From Septoria linicola (Eukaryota > Ascomycota > Dothideomycetes > Mycosphaerellales > Mycosphaerellaceae): DNA of 64,000 nucleotides. The stretch spans positions 1,302,001 through 1,366,000 of the forward strand of contig CP099419.1 in the NCBI GenBank assembly GCA_024114885.1. Direction: 5' to 3'. Under the pieces are notes generated by a model. The model did no database searches and was not told the DNA's origin. It saw only the letters and a list, made by a program, of their open reading frames with translations. The translations under genes were made by a program, and so were the position numbers. Of the stretch, positions 8,920-21,776 are shown piece by piece; within the stretch, counting starts at the first letter, position 1, and every line of letters begins with the position of its first letter.

Positions 8920-10895
8920 TCACTTGCACTACAGGCAGCTAATCCTGTGCAATTTGTACCCTTCCTGGCCAACGCGAGGTCGTTGATGTATCGGATTCCC
9001 TCTGCGCGATAGTAATCCGGTTCCATGTGCGAAGTCACATTCTGTTCGAACACGAAGTTGCGCTGGTCTTCGAGAGTGTATTCCGGCCAGTGGTTGGCAT
9101 CAACTGCTTGGGTGTCAACGCTCGACCCACACTTTGAGTGCATGCATTCTTACCACCTAGGTTTTTGTTGGGATCGCCAAAATTGACAAAGCTGATCCAT
9201 GATCTAGTCATCTGCTTCGCAAGCGCGACATACTTCTCTCGCTCCACGCCGCCGAGTGGGTTGGGATTGCCATTCTGAGGATATCCGAGACCTTCAGTAT
9301 TGTAGAACACAAAAGCGACCTCTTGGAAGTGCGGTGATCCGGAGTTGGACGAGACACCATTTGCCTGCACTACGTCAGCGACCACCACTCATGTGCTCGC
9401 ACCGGCACTCACCAGGACGTTGAAACGATACGAGTACGCTTTTGTGCCGGCTTTCGCCCAACTCTGAGCTGTGAATCGACGCTTGCCATGCTGTCGAATG
9501 TCGCCAACAATCGCGTTAGCGCGCTTGTACTGGAGTCCAAGGCTCGGGCTGGGTCGACCTTGAAGAGTTGCTGGGATACCAATAGCCGGAATGTCTGGAT
9601 ACAAGATTGACAAGTCTTGTGTGGTAGCATTGTCGTAGCCCTGGCCGGAAAGATAACTCAAGAACTCCTCGGTCGTGTTGACGCTCGTGCTGAAACTGAC
9701 GCCTTCGTCCGTGTTGCAGCCCATGAGCAAAGGCACTCGCGGGAATTTGCCTGCATGAAGCTGGGTATTTGGATCGCCTTCGATGAACTGGCCATCAATG
9801 ACCACACCATAGCTAGCACCGCTTGTCGCTGTCGAGTTGATGACACTGTTGAGTGTTTCCACGGGGACGGTGCGAAGGCAGTCCAACACGCCTGAAGAGT
9901 TCTGGCAGCCAACTCCGGCGGATATGTTCGCGATCACAGGCTCCCATGCCTCAACGCTCGGATATGGTACGACACCACTTGCGAAACCTGACTGTGCTAT
10001 CGCTTGCGAGAATAGACCGTCATCTCTTCCGCCGTAAGCAACCACTTGAGCGCCCACAGAAGTGCCTCCAGCTGATTCCCCTTGAATGGTAACACGCCTT
10101 GAATCACCTCCAAATGCCTATCGAACGTCAGTAGGTCCCTATCGGCTACATCTGTAAGTCTCGACCAACTTCGATGTTTTCTTGAATCCACTGCAAGGCC
10201 AGGCGTTGATCACGATATCCGAGCATTGCAAGACCACTTTTCTGAACCTCCTTACCAAACAGGAAACCCCAGGCACTGAGCCTATAATTGATAGATACGG
10301 CGATGATTGGCATGCCAGTCTCTTCCGCTTGCTGCACAATGAAAGACTGGTTGTAGCGCCTATCGGAAGATCCACCCATCGTGTGACCGCCTCCATGGAT
10401 CCATGCCTAGCCTTGTGATTAGTGTGTTGTCAGAGAGGTTTGACACAAATGACTGACCAGCACAGGCAGCTTCTCGCCACCAACACTACCGCGGGAACGG
10501 ACGACATTGAGGGTCAAGCAGTCTTCACTGACATAATTCCCTTGCGACCATGTGTCTCTACCATATCCGACTGTTGACAAATGCATTAAATAACAAGCCA
10601 AGTGAAGGGCATGTGAGTTCTCAGACTTACTGCATTGATAGCCGTATTCGGTAGCGTTCTTCGCCTCAGACCAAGAAGTGTTCAGCGACTGTGGTGTTCG
10701 AAATCTTAGATCTTGGACCGGAGGCTGGGCGAATGGCATTCCCAGGAAGTGCTCGGTGTTGTAAGTTGGGTTGTAGGAGCCATAGTAAGTGCCATTCTTG
10801 ACAGCAGCAGTTGGCGCTTCGTTGTGGCGAGGAGAAGGTGATGCGTATGCAGCATGGCACAGTATCACCTCGATGACCACGATATTGAATCTCAT
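8916..10895 (-). CDS. Secreted type-B carboxylesterase/lipase
   Basis: An alpha/beta hydrolase of the carboxylesterase type B family, 572 residues in six exons (10895-10631, 10570-10458, 10406-10170, 10117-9413, 9364-9154, 9103-8916). The introns are 48-60 nt and every phase closes. It has an N-terminal signal peptide (MRFNIVVIEVILCHAAYA) and the family motifs EDCLTLNVVR and WIHGGGH (oxyanion hole). The nucleophile elbow is GESAGG, the acidic residue lies in CNTDEG, and the likely catalytic His is in PHFQEVAFVF. N-glycosylation sequons are plentiful. It should cleave carboxylic esters outside the cell; the substrate cannot be read from sequence. The third intron has a weak donor (GTTGGT), but only this choice keeps the frame. 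Confidence 0.92.
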
Positions 10896-11370
10896 CTTTG
10901 CAAAAAAATTACCTCAATGGGGCAGAAGTAGGAAAATGAAAAGGACGAGGGAGTGTGCTTGTAAGTCTTGTGGTCATTCCGGCTAAGGTCTCAGTCTATA
11001 TTGGCAGACTTGCATCTTTCGATGCTTCTGCACGACATTCTGCCGCCACTTACCATATTATGGTCATCCGCTGCACTTGCATACTACCCCAATGCGGGGA
11101 GTGTGGAGGACGTGCTGTAGCCAAGCCGGTTGCAGATCTCGCGAGGTGACATTTTCACTCGGTGCAACACATTTCGGCAGGTGAGATCGGTACAGATCCA
11201 GTAGCAGATATTCCAGCCTTTCGTGGTCACGTCCCAATGGATTGACACTTCTCTTCTACGATGATGGTCAACATATTCATGTCGCGTCAAGTTCGGGTTT
11301 GGATTACGTCAGAAAATCTCCTCTTTCACGCTTCTGCTCACGCTGATCCCTTCTTACGAGCAACCTCGTT
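10896..11370. other. Divergent promoter region
   Basis: Head-to-head spacer between the secreted esterase and the 2OG oxygenase gene. It presumably carries both promoters. No gene seen. Confidence 0.4.
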
Positions 11371-12227
11371 ATGGCGCCAAAGGCGAAGAGCGCGAAGAAA
11401 GGCGTGGTCGCGACAGGGCCGAAAGAAGAAGTCTGCAAGCCTGACTGGCCACCTCTGAAGCCTCTGCTCCCTGCATACGACCTCACGTTTGAGACCCTGC
11501 TTCCTGATCAGATTTTGACCATTCCACGATTTTGGACGAGTAGTCTTTGCAACTCCTATGTTTCCTTCCTGTCCAGCTTGCCTCTCACGACTACGCCTGG
11601 CAAGCCTAAGAAGGGCGATGCTGTTCGCGTCAATGACAGGTTTCAAGTCGACGACGCTTCGTTTGCGGAGCAGCTGTGGTCTGGGACAGCTTTGAAGGAC
11701 CTTGTAACAGGCTATACTGTCGATGGTATCCAGCTTAACGATTTTGGCAAAGATGAGCTGTGGGGAGGCGAAGTGGTTGGACTAAATCCCAACATCCGAA
11801 TCTACAGATATTCGAAAGGACAATTCTTTGATCAGCACTGTGAGTACGGTGCAGCAGTCGTCTTCAAAGAGTCCTTTTACGGCTTGTTGAGCAATTCTGA
11901 AACCAGGACTGACGAGCTTTAGTTGATGAGAGTAATAACATATCATTTCCGTCAGCAGATTCCGTCAATCCGATACCTGCTAAGACTACCTGGACGCTGT
12001 TACTCTACTTGACCTCTCCTGCCACCGGATGCGAAGGCGGCGAGACTGTGTTCTACCCAGAGCCGCCTAGTAAACGGGACACCGCGCCTCCGCCAGTAAT
12101 CGCGGATCTCGATGTTGGTATGGCTCTACTACACCGACATGGCAAAGAATGCATATTGCACGAAGGCAGAGAGGTGACTGCGGGAGAGAAATGGGTCATC
12201 CGTAGCGACTTATGCGTCAGGCGTTGA
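11371..12227 (+). CDS. 2-oxoglutarate/Fe(II)-dependent oxygenase (prolyl 4-hydroxylase-like)
   Basis: A 257-residue protein from two exons (11371-11839, 11923-12227). The 83-nt intron starts GTGAGT and ends TTTAG, joining QH to FDESNN. This makes the HxD iron motif (HFD). The distal His and the 2OG-binding Arg are in LHEGREVTAGEKWVIRSDL at the C-terminus. IRIYRYSKGQFF and GCEGGETVFYPEP are typical of the P4H-type double-stranded beta-helix. The N-terminal 25 residues are Lys-rich, without a signal peptide, so a cytosolic or nuclear location is likely. The family hydroxylates protein or small-molecule substrates; the target here is unknown. Confidence 0.88.
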
Positions 12228-12507
12228 GCAGCGACAGGGCCGGCGTATCATGGGAGTCGTGATCGCTCTGAATGTCCGGTGAATGTCAGCAATGTTCACA
12301 GCATCTGGGCTTGCGAATGGGTCCCATCTGATTATGGTTCTGAACCCCATGGCGGAGCCGAAGCTATCAGCTTCGTCTATTGTGCGGTGCAAAAGTGTAA
12401 CGTGCGCCTTTTGACCCACCGCATATTTTAATGCGTTCACTTTCGCTCGTCTATGTGCAGCCTACCTTCGACAACTGGACAGCAACTTGACAACAACATC
12501 TTTCACC

Positions 12508-13245
12508 ATGACACGAGTCAAGATCACTCCGCCAGGCTAGAAGGACAATGACACAGAAGACGTGGAGTCATCTTCGTCAGGCGTCGACGCAAACGAGCAG
12601 AACAGCACGAATATTCCTCCCAACACTGCCAATGAAGATGACCAGATCGATGCGAGCACAACGCCATCTGAGCCCGCAGCGTCAAGCCCGATCGATAAGT
12701 GCTCATCTCAGTCAGAGCGTCTGGGTTCCCCAGAGATTGAGAGAATTACTACCGGATGCCAGGCTTTGCCATATCTCACAGGCGCTGTGATCGCGACACT
12801 GGCACTGAATATGATCTGCCAAAGTGGCTGCGATTTCGAGAAGGAGGACGCGCATTGTAGTATTGTAGCCTGGCTTTTGAGGGTTTTCTTAGCGCTTTCA
12901 GTCGGTTACGTTGCGCGGGGCCTCCTTATACTAACGCTCATCCACTTGGTGCCAGCACTACGCGATGGAGCGCTCGTGGGTGCTGCCACAGCGACTGTGT
13001 CTACACTGTTGGCTTTGACTTCATTTGTGGAGCCCAGCGAATGGTCCTCGTACACTGTATGGTCCAGTCTAATTTTCGAGTCGGGGATGTTGAATGGCAT
13101 CTTCATCGCGTCGAACTGCGACTCGATTCGCGAGCATTATCGATACGACGAGGAGAATGTGCCGAGTGGTACGGAGGAGCGGAGAGATAGCGACCCGAGT
13201 GGTGCTGCGGTAGCCAGGAACGACGGCTATTCACCACTGGCGTGA
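12508..13245 (+). CDS. Hypothetical multi-pass membrane protein (in-frame stop near first ATG)
   Basis: The frame from 12541 to 13245 encodes an acidic, Ser/Asn-rich head followed by three or four hydrophobic segments (LTGAVIATLALNMI, AWLLRVFLALSVGYVA, GLLILTLIHLVPALR, ALVGAATATVSTLLALTSFV) and a charged tail. I do not recognise the family. The nearest upstream in-frame ATG is at 12508, but TAG at 12538-12540 interrupts it after ten codons. The next in-frame ATG lies inside the first membrane segment. So either there is an unseen upstream exon, a non-ATG start, or a nonsense mutation. I cannot find an acceptable intron that removes the TAG. Confidence 0.5.
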
Positions 13246-15133
13246 TGTTTCGATACCAGGCACGCGTTCGATGAGAACAGTCAGCAGAGAATGAGTCGAT
13301 ATAGTCAAGGGAGAACATTGGGAACTATCGACTTCGAAATGAAGGTTGTGGATCACGGTCCCAAGACAAGATGAGGCACTACATCGTGGCGGGCATTGGA
13401 GGCCGACGTTGGCAAGCAATGTTCTCAACGATCCACGTACTGCGGACACTTTGAACATCGCGAAGCCGTTGCCGGTTCGTGACTGGATTAATCAGCTTCT
13501 GTAGGTAGAAGTCTTACCAATCTTCCCCATGGCTTATGGTGCTTGACCAAAGGACGAGTAAGCTTATGCGGACTGTTCGCATGTGCACACTCTAGAAAGT
13601 CGTGCCCGATACGCAGACACACCCCTATCATACAATTTGTTACTTGGAGTCTCGCAAATGATGGTTTCCACATACTGCGTGCTAAGTGGAACAAGGAAGC
13701 TTCCAGTATTGATAGCAGGTATGGAGCGCTTTCCATCAGCACGCCATGCGATCCCGCCTGTTGAACGAAGCATTCGTGACTTCTGATGACTGATGAACCA
13801 GCACACGTTCGGGACCGAATACCATGAGCAGCAACATCCAGCTCTAACACAGTCGGACGAACCAGAAATATCGCATCTTTGACATTCTGAACTTTGATCA
13901 AAGAGCCAACGTCGATGAATCGTGCCCAGCTGTGATAGGCGAATGCGCGAAAGTGAATGTGCCAGTCACCCGGCTCTCGATGTTGTTGAATGCCGAACTC
14001 CGTACAGGGCTGTATCGTACACGTCGATCTGCGACATGGATGTAGCTTGCATCTGACTCATGCTCGCGAAAGACTCAGCACTTCACTGATCTTGGCCGAA
14101 TACTGGTCGTGCAGGCTGTTCCACAGTGGGGAACTTGTAACCTGAAGCGGCGACCTAAAACAGAGAACATTAATAATGACGGACTATGAGAACGCGGCCG
14201 CGATCTCCACAAGATATGGCTTGAAATTGAGTTAGCCACAGGAGTTAAGCGTAAGTCAACTCCGCCTCGGCGTATTCAGTCTGACATAGGGCAGAATTCC
14301 TAGTTGAAGTCTGCGGTCTTTGCGACGGTTGAGACGAAAGGAATGCATCAGAATTGTACACCGCATGAGCTTTGTAATCCTGGTCCCAGCTGTAAGTGTC
14401 GTAGTCCACATGCTGCTTTCCAGCCAATAGAAGTGCCAAAGGCAGGCATTCGGCAATCGCGACTTCTGCAGCACGAAAAGCATGTCGAAGAACATGACAA
14501 GAGCAGCTGTAGACAGCGTCGTGTTGATGGAAGTCGTGCGTGACGTGATCCGCCTCAAAAAAGATGGAGTGTGGTCTGTGAGATGGAGCCGCGCTAACTT
14601 AGCAGAAATCGCGTGGGCCGACAGGCATTCTTTGGCGTGAGATCGACGTCCGATGGCCCTTGGCGCGTTCAACGACGCCAAAGCGCCGACGTTTCTGAAA
14701 AAGGTCAACAACGATGACGTTTCACCACAGTCCGCAATGCAGTTTGTCAGCCGTTAACGCCGTCTTGCCTCCGACATCTCTTCGACACAGAGTGATGCCA
14801 GTAGTTCGTGGAAATCGCGGCCACCGCAAGAGGCAGAACGTGTCGCTGAACCTACAAACACGGCTCGTCTAGTCAAAAGTCTGTTCCGGCAGCTCTTCCA
14901 CTTCCTTTTGCCGTTTCATCACCATCTCCCTCTCTTTCTCCCTCTGCCTTCACATCTGTGTTAGGCGCATTGCAAGCGTCGCGTTCTATCTTCGCGCCCG
15001 CGAACTCACAATTTCAAGACAGCAAGACGACCCTTCGCTCCATCCCTCTTTCTCTCTGGTGGATTACTTAACACAACAGTCACACCCATTGCGACTACAG
15101 GGCGCTCATTGAGCTCGATTCACTGCAGTCAAG
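13246..15133. other. Long intergenic region and ABC transporter leader
   Basis: About 1.9 kb with no convincing gene; the longest frames have no family motifs or coding-like composition. From about 14880 to 15060 the plus strand is rich in C/T tracts (CTCCCTCTCTTTCTCCC around 14929), a likely core promoter and leader of the transporter gene. Confidence 0.45.
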
Positions 15134-18100
15134 ATGTGGGGATCTGGGGTTGACGAGCGGAAGCTAAATTCGTCCTCACATTCAGCCAATGCCTGGCATC
15201 GAGGCGAACCGCAGAGTGATGCTGGACGTACCCATGTGCCTCTTCACCCCACGGAAGAGGTCGAAGACGACAGAGGTCAGGATGGGACATGGGGTGAAGG
15301 TAAGGGTTCCGGAGAATCTTTGTCGGGGATTATAGCTAACATATGACAGCCGACGTTGGAGGCTGGACCACCCAAGCTGCTATGCAAGACTATGAGAATC
15401 TTAGAAGGAACCTCACGGCCTTGTCTCGCGAGCGAACCAGAGAGACACAAAAGGACGGCAATGCCCTGACGCGTACGAATACTAAGACTAGCGTACGCAG
15501 CAAGAAGTCGACGACCAGTCATCCTGGTAATCGACGGCTTGAATCAACGAATACATTATCGACCCAGGCCGACAATCGATCCCCAACCAGACACGCGACA
15601 CGCACCGAAGCAGAGCCCGAAGAGGATATCGAAGCTGGTCCCGATGGCGACGATGACGACGAAGAGGAATTCGAGCTTGAGCAATTTATCCACAACGGCC
15701 ATTTCGAACGCAGAGAAAACGGCAAGCCGCAGAAGAAGGTCGGCGTCATCTACAAAGACCTAACTGTGAAAGGCGTTGGCTCAACCACTACATTCGTCAG
15801 AACTCTTCCTGATGCGATCCTTGGCACGTTTGGACCGGATCTTTGGCATATCATTTGTCGCTTCATCCCAGCTCTGGCTCGCCGAACTGGTGAGACGAGA
15901 ACCCTGCTGAACGGCTTCAGTGGATGCGTCAGAGATGGAGAGATGCTGCTAGTTCTTGGACGGCCGGGAGCTGGCTGTACGACCTTCCTAAAAGCCATCT
16001 CGAACAATCGCGAACCATATGCTGGAGTTACTGGAGAAGTCTCGTACGGCGGCATTCCTGCTGACAAGCAGAAGAAAATGTACCGCGGGGAGGTGAACTA
16101 CAACCAAGAGGATGATGTTCACTTCGCTTCCTTGAATGTGTGGCAAACGTTCACATTTGCCCTGTTCAACAAGACCAAGAAAAAGGCGCAGCAAGATATC
16201 CCCATCATCGCCGATGCTCTCATGAAAATGTTCGGCATTTCTCATACGAAGTATACTTTGGTGGGTGACGAATACACGCGTGGAGTCAGTGGTGGTGAGC
16301 GCAAACGTGTTTCCATTGCAGAAACCCTGGCCTCGAAGAGCACAGTAACATGCTGGGATAATTCCACGAGAGGCCTCGATGCTTCTACAGCTTTGGACTA
16401 TGCCCGATCTTTGCGAATTATGACCGACATCACAAATCGTACCACGCTGGTCACACTCTATCAAGCTGGCGAAGGCATTTACGAATTGATGGACAAAGTG
16501 CTTGTCATTGACCAAGGCCATGAGATCTACATGGGCCCAGCTTCCGAAGCCAAGCAGTACTTTATCGACCTTGGCTTCTATTGCCCTGATCGCCAGACAA
16601 CAGCAGACTTCTTGACTGCTGTGACCGACCCGGTCGAGCGTCAGTTCCGCGATGGCTACGCGGATCGAGCGCCCAAAACGCCTGAAGAACTGGAAAAGGC
16701 TTTCCGATCGTCGCCAGCATATAAGCGTGTCCGGGAAGATATGGTCGACTACGAAAACTATCTCAAAGAAACAGAATACAAGGATGCCGAACGTTTCGAG
16801 AACGCCGTTCAAAGTGGCAAATCAAAGCACGTCAGCAAAAAGAGCCCTTACACTGTAAGCTTTCCTCGTCAAGTCCAGGCTTGTGTCAAGCGCGAATTTT
16901 GGCTGCTTTGGGGCGACCTTACCACGCTGTACACCAAAGTTTTCATCATCATCTCCAACGGTCTTATCGTCGGTTCTCTCTTCTATGGACAGCCTGAAAA
17001 CACTGCAGGCGCGTTCACCCGTGGAGGTGCTCTGTTCTTCTCGATCCTCTTTCTTGGTTGGCTCCAGCTTACGGAACTGATGAAAGCAGTCTCTGGACGC
17101 GCTGTTGTGGCTCGCCACAAGGATTACGCCTACTATCGACCAAGTGCCGTGACGATGGCTCGTGTGATCGCGGATCTTCCGGTGATCCTGGTGCAAGTTA
17201 TCCTATTTGGGGTCATAATGTACTTCATGACGAACCTGACGATCACGGCCAGCAGATTCTTTATCTACATGCTTTTCGTCTACATCACAACGATTATGCT
17301 GACTGCGCTATACCGCCTCTTCGCTTCGGTGTCTCCGGAAATCGACACAGCCGTGCGCTTCTCAGGAATTGCGCTCAACTTGCTCGTCATCTACACCGGA
17401 TACGTGATTCCCAAGACTCAGCTTTTGTCCAAATACATCTGGTTCGGGTGGCTGTACTGGGTCAATCCGATCGCCTACTCGTTTGAGGCGGTACTTTCCA
17501 ATGAGTTTGCCGGCAGGACGATGCAATGCGCGCCCGAGCAGCTTGTTCCTCAAGGTCCTGGCGTAGATCCGGCATTCCAAGGATGTCCCCTAGCTGGAGC
17601 CGCAGTCAACGCCCAGGAGGTCGATGGCTCGGCATACCTCTCTACACAGTACAACTACTCCCGATCAAATCTATGGCGCAATTTCGGCGTTGTCATCGCA
17701 TTCACGGTCCTTTACATCCTGCTCACGGTCGCCGCGACTGAACTGTTCGACTTCTCTGCAGGAGGTGGCGGTGCCTTGAGCTTCAAGAGATCCAAGCGTG
17801 CAAAGAAGCAGGTCAAAGAGGGCCCTCCTGCCGACGAAGAGAAGGCCGGTGTCTCGGAGGACAGCTCAAGCTCGACCAAGAAGGAATCTGGCATGGAAGA
17901 GTCCGGCGATTCTGATAAGGAGAACGAAGCACTTGAGCAAATCACGAAATCCGAGAGTATCTTCACCTGGCGAGACGTAGAGTACACTGTGCCTTATCTG
18001 GGCGGCGAGAAGAAGTTGCTCAACAAGGTCAATGGGTACGCGAAGCCTGGTGTCATGGTCGCTCTGATGGGTGCAAGTGGCGCAGGCAAGACTACATTGC

Positions 18101-20014
18101 TCAACACGCTTGCTCAACGACAGAGCATGGGTGTGGTGTCTGGTGAGATGTTTGTTGACGGACGTGAACTCGATGGCGCTTTCCAGCGCAACACCGGATT
18201 CTGTCTGCAAGGAGACCTTCACGACGGCACAGCTACCATTCGTGAAGCCCTGGAGTTTTCGGCTATCCTGAGACAAGATGCCAGCGTACCTCGCTCCGAG
18301 AAGATTGCGTATGTCGACAAGATCATCGACTTGCTCGAGCTGAATGACCTGCAAGACGCAATCATCAACAGTCTGGGCGTTGAACAGCGGAAGCGACTTA
18401 CAATTGGTGTCGAGCTTGCGGCCAAGCCTTCGCTTCTTCTGTTCTTGGACGAGCCTACTTCCGGTCTCGACTCACAGAGTGCTTATTCGATTGTGCGATT
18501 CTTGAAGAAGCTGGCTCACGCAGGACAAGCCATTGTCTGCACTATTCACCAGCCTTCTTCGGTCCTCATTCAGCAGTTCGACATGATCCTTGCTCTAAAC
18601 CCAGGTGGCAACACATTCTACTTCGGTCCGGTCGGAGAGAACGGAAAGGATGTCATCAAATACTTCAGCGAGCGAGGTGTCGACTGTCCGCCTAACAAGA
18701 ATGTGGCAGAGTTCATCCTGGAGACTGCGGCTCGTCCGGTGCAAGGCAAGAACGGCAAGAAGATCAATTGGAATGAAGAGTGGCGCACCAGTCACCAGGC
18801 CAAGGACGTCATTGAGGAGATCGAAGGACTCAAGCTGACGCGCAGCAAGACGCAACCTGAAGCCAAGCGCAAGGAACAGGAGAAGGAGTTCGCTGCTTCT
18901 GTTTGGCTTCAGTGCTCCGAGCTGCTGAAGCGAACTTTCAAGCAATACTGGCGCGATCCTTCATACATCTACGGCAAGCTCTTCGTCTCGGTCATCATCG
19001 GTATCTTCAACGGCTTCACTTTCTGGCAACTTGGCTACACAATTCAAGACATGCAGAACCGCATGTTCACGAGCTTCTTGATCTTGACTGTGCCGCCAAC
19101 GATCGTCAACGCTGTAGTGCCCAAGTTCTTCACCAACATGGCACTTTGGCAAGCACGAGAGTACCCATCTAGGATTTACGGCTGGTTTGCATTCTGTACC
19201 GCGCAAGTGGTAGCTGAGATTCCACCAGCCATCATCGGTGCCGTGGTCTACTGGGTCTTGTGGTACTTTGCAACTGGACTCCCACTCGAGGCGCCTATTT
19301 CCGGCTACGTCTTCCTCATGACGATGCTGTTCTTCCTTTTCCAGGCCAGTTGGGGACAGTGGATTTGTGCCTTTGCACCGTCCTTCACTGTCATCTCCAA
19401 CGTGCTTCCTTTCTTCTTCGTCATGTTCTCGCTGTTCAACGGTGTGGTTCGACCTTACTCTGAGCTTCCAGTCTTCTGGCGCTACTGGATGTACTGGTAA
19501 GTGGTATCTTACACATCGAGTCATCATGATCAAAGCTAATTCGTTTCACAGGGTCAACCCATCTACTTGGTGGATTGGCGGTGTCCTTGCCGCTACACTG
19601 AACGGCATCCCAGTCGAGTGCGCAGACTCAGAGACTGCAGTATTCGACTCGCCGCCAGGACAGACATGCTCACAATATGCCGGTGCTTTCGCTACATCTT
19701 CTGGAGGCTACCTGCTGAACCCAGACGCAACAGCAGGATGCATGCTGTGCCCATACTCTAATGGCAACCAGTACCTGTCAACGCTCAACATTGAAGCGTC
19801 GCAGAAATGGAGAGACTTTGGCATCTTCTTGGTGTTCGTGTTCACCAATTGGTTCCTGGTCTACTTCTTCATCTGGAGCGTGCGTATCAAGGGTTGGTCT
19901 TTTGGCATGGGCTGGTTGTTTGGTGGTCTTGGCAAGGTGGTCAGCGCGGTCAAGAAGCCAATTACTGGCATGTTCAACAAGAACAAGAAGGAGCAGAATG
20001 AGGAGGAGAAATAG
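15134..20014 (+). CDS. PDR-type (ABCG) multidrug ABC transporter, full length
   Basis: A 1591-residue full transporter from three exons (15134-15299, 15350-19496, 19552-20014); introns are 50 and 55 nt. The order is NBD-TMD-NBD-TMD, the reverse layout of PDR pumps. NBD1 has the Cys-type Walker A GRPGAGCTT (about residue 259), signature VSGGERKRV (about 368) and degenerate Walker B with WDNSTRGLD (about 390). NBD2 has Walker A GASGAGKTT (about 963), a degenerate signature LGVEQRKR (about 1065) and FLDEPTSGLD (about 1084). This asymmetry is normal for fungal PDR pumps. Each TMD should hold six helices, and a Cys-bearing loop precedes the last helix. It exports hydrophobic compounds at the plasma membrane; relatives confer azole or toxicant resistance. 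The N-terminal 150 residues are acidic and disordered. Confidence 0.96.
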
Positions 20015-21776
20015 ATGGAATGAGTTTAGCGCGGCGTTACTAGAGTGGTGAAATTATAGAATCACAGTCAATGGTAGACCAATGAGATGTAACCCCAATG
20101 CTTTTCATTAATCAGTGAAAATGTGCTCCCACCCTTCACCTCTTTTTGTAACTCGATAGCCACCCTCCAACTCGCACGCACTGATGGATCAATTCTGTTG
20201 CTATCCAACTTACAGTCCGAGGTGTGTTCGTGCGCCCCAGAAAGCAATCGAAACAGCCGTCGATGGTTCGGTGACACAGCAGACGGGTGACAGCCGCACG
20301 AGCTGGGTTCACGCTGTTCGCATGCCGATGGTGCCACAAGAGCGGGTCGCGGTGTAGACGCAACACTGACACTAGTTTTGTTCGCGATGCTGCGTTGCAG
20401 TCTGCTGAAGTATGGCTAGTGTTTCGATCATGGAGTAGAACAAGCCGTGCATGACGTGTGTCTTAATGTCGGCATCGTCAAGCAGGGCGTGAGTAGTCGC
20501 TTCGTCTTGGATGAGCATTCCCGTCAACTGGAGGCCTGCAGGGTTGCATTCGAGCGGAGGTGTGCAGACGGAGATGAGACCCAAACACTCCATTCAGCGA
20601 GGCTGGCCGGTGGTCGTGGAGACGAGGTTCTGTCGAGTATGTGAAGCAATCAGGAAGATGAGTGATGGCAATCGATGTTTTTCCCTTGTGCATCCTGCTA
20701 TGATGCCCCATCTGGCTGGAATTGAGGTTACAGTGCAACTGCTAGCCGAGTGCCATTTATTGCAGTGCCGTTGCTGCACGCTGCCGCGTAGACTCATGGC
20801 GGAAAGCGGCTACCGAACGCATAGTCTGCGTCGATTGGTCGTCCTCGCTGACGTGCTGAATGTGGGATGGGCAGACTGCCCGCCATGCTAGCGGGTCCCA
20901 AGGCCTCGGTATATGTCATGGATCCTGCCTGCAGGATGTTGCGTATGTTCTACTGCTGTTGACCCTGTCGTCTCAGTCGAGATATTGAGAGACGGCATGG
21001 CATGCTTGGCGAGCTCTATCCGCAGAAACGAGGCTGAAACGGATCCATAAGGTGCTGGATGGAACTGTCAAGCGACCAGAGAGGGCACTGCAAGGCTCGA
21101 GCGTTGTCGATGCGCCGTCCCTGCCAGCCTCGAGCAATGACAATCGTGTTTGCTCGGTCAATGCTATCAAACAATTCAACGAGAGATCTTCATGGCTCTC
21201 AGTCCTCCCGATGCACAAGCAGCATTGTTGCCATCTCGACAGAAAGAGCCAGAGCACTATGACCTCTGCGTGACATCGATGACTGCCTTGTCTTCTAGAT
21301 CTTCCCGCCATCTGCACAAACGACGGTCTGCATGACCTCTGCATAGACCAGTGGACAAGCACATCTGAGACCTATGCTTTGTGCCTCACCGCAAGCTTGC
21401 TATCGACAGTTGCTGGACTATGTCGGCCCGAGCAGGACAAATAGATGAACTATGATCGATCCCTGCCACTTGAGATCCTGCCAGAAACGAGGTAGCCAAT
21501 TCAGCAGTCCATTTCGTTGTCATGGCTTGCCTTTGAGGCCTTTGACGTGCCATCGAGAGCAAGACACAGTGAGGCGCGGTGAGATCCCCGTAGACTGATG
21601 CAGCCGATGCAGCCAGAAGCTCGCGTTCAAGGATCTGACGGCATCAACGCATATTGATGCACTCACCATAGAAAGTCATCATCCTCGCGCCTGGGCCGAC
21701 GACTACACCGCTTCGCCAACCTCTTCGTCGCCGTTCGTCGTTATCTGCGGACCTCCCTGCCACCTGGCATCTCGAC
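20015..21776. other. Intergenic, no gene seen
   Basis: About 1.8 kb between the ABC transporter and the APSES gene. Frames here are short and overlap on both strands without family motifs. The last 100 bases (21680-21776) are C-rich and likely form the APSES leader. Confidence 0.45.
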
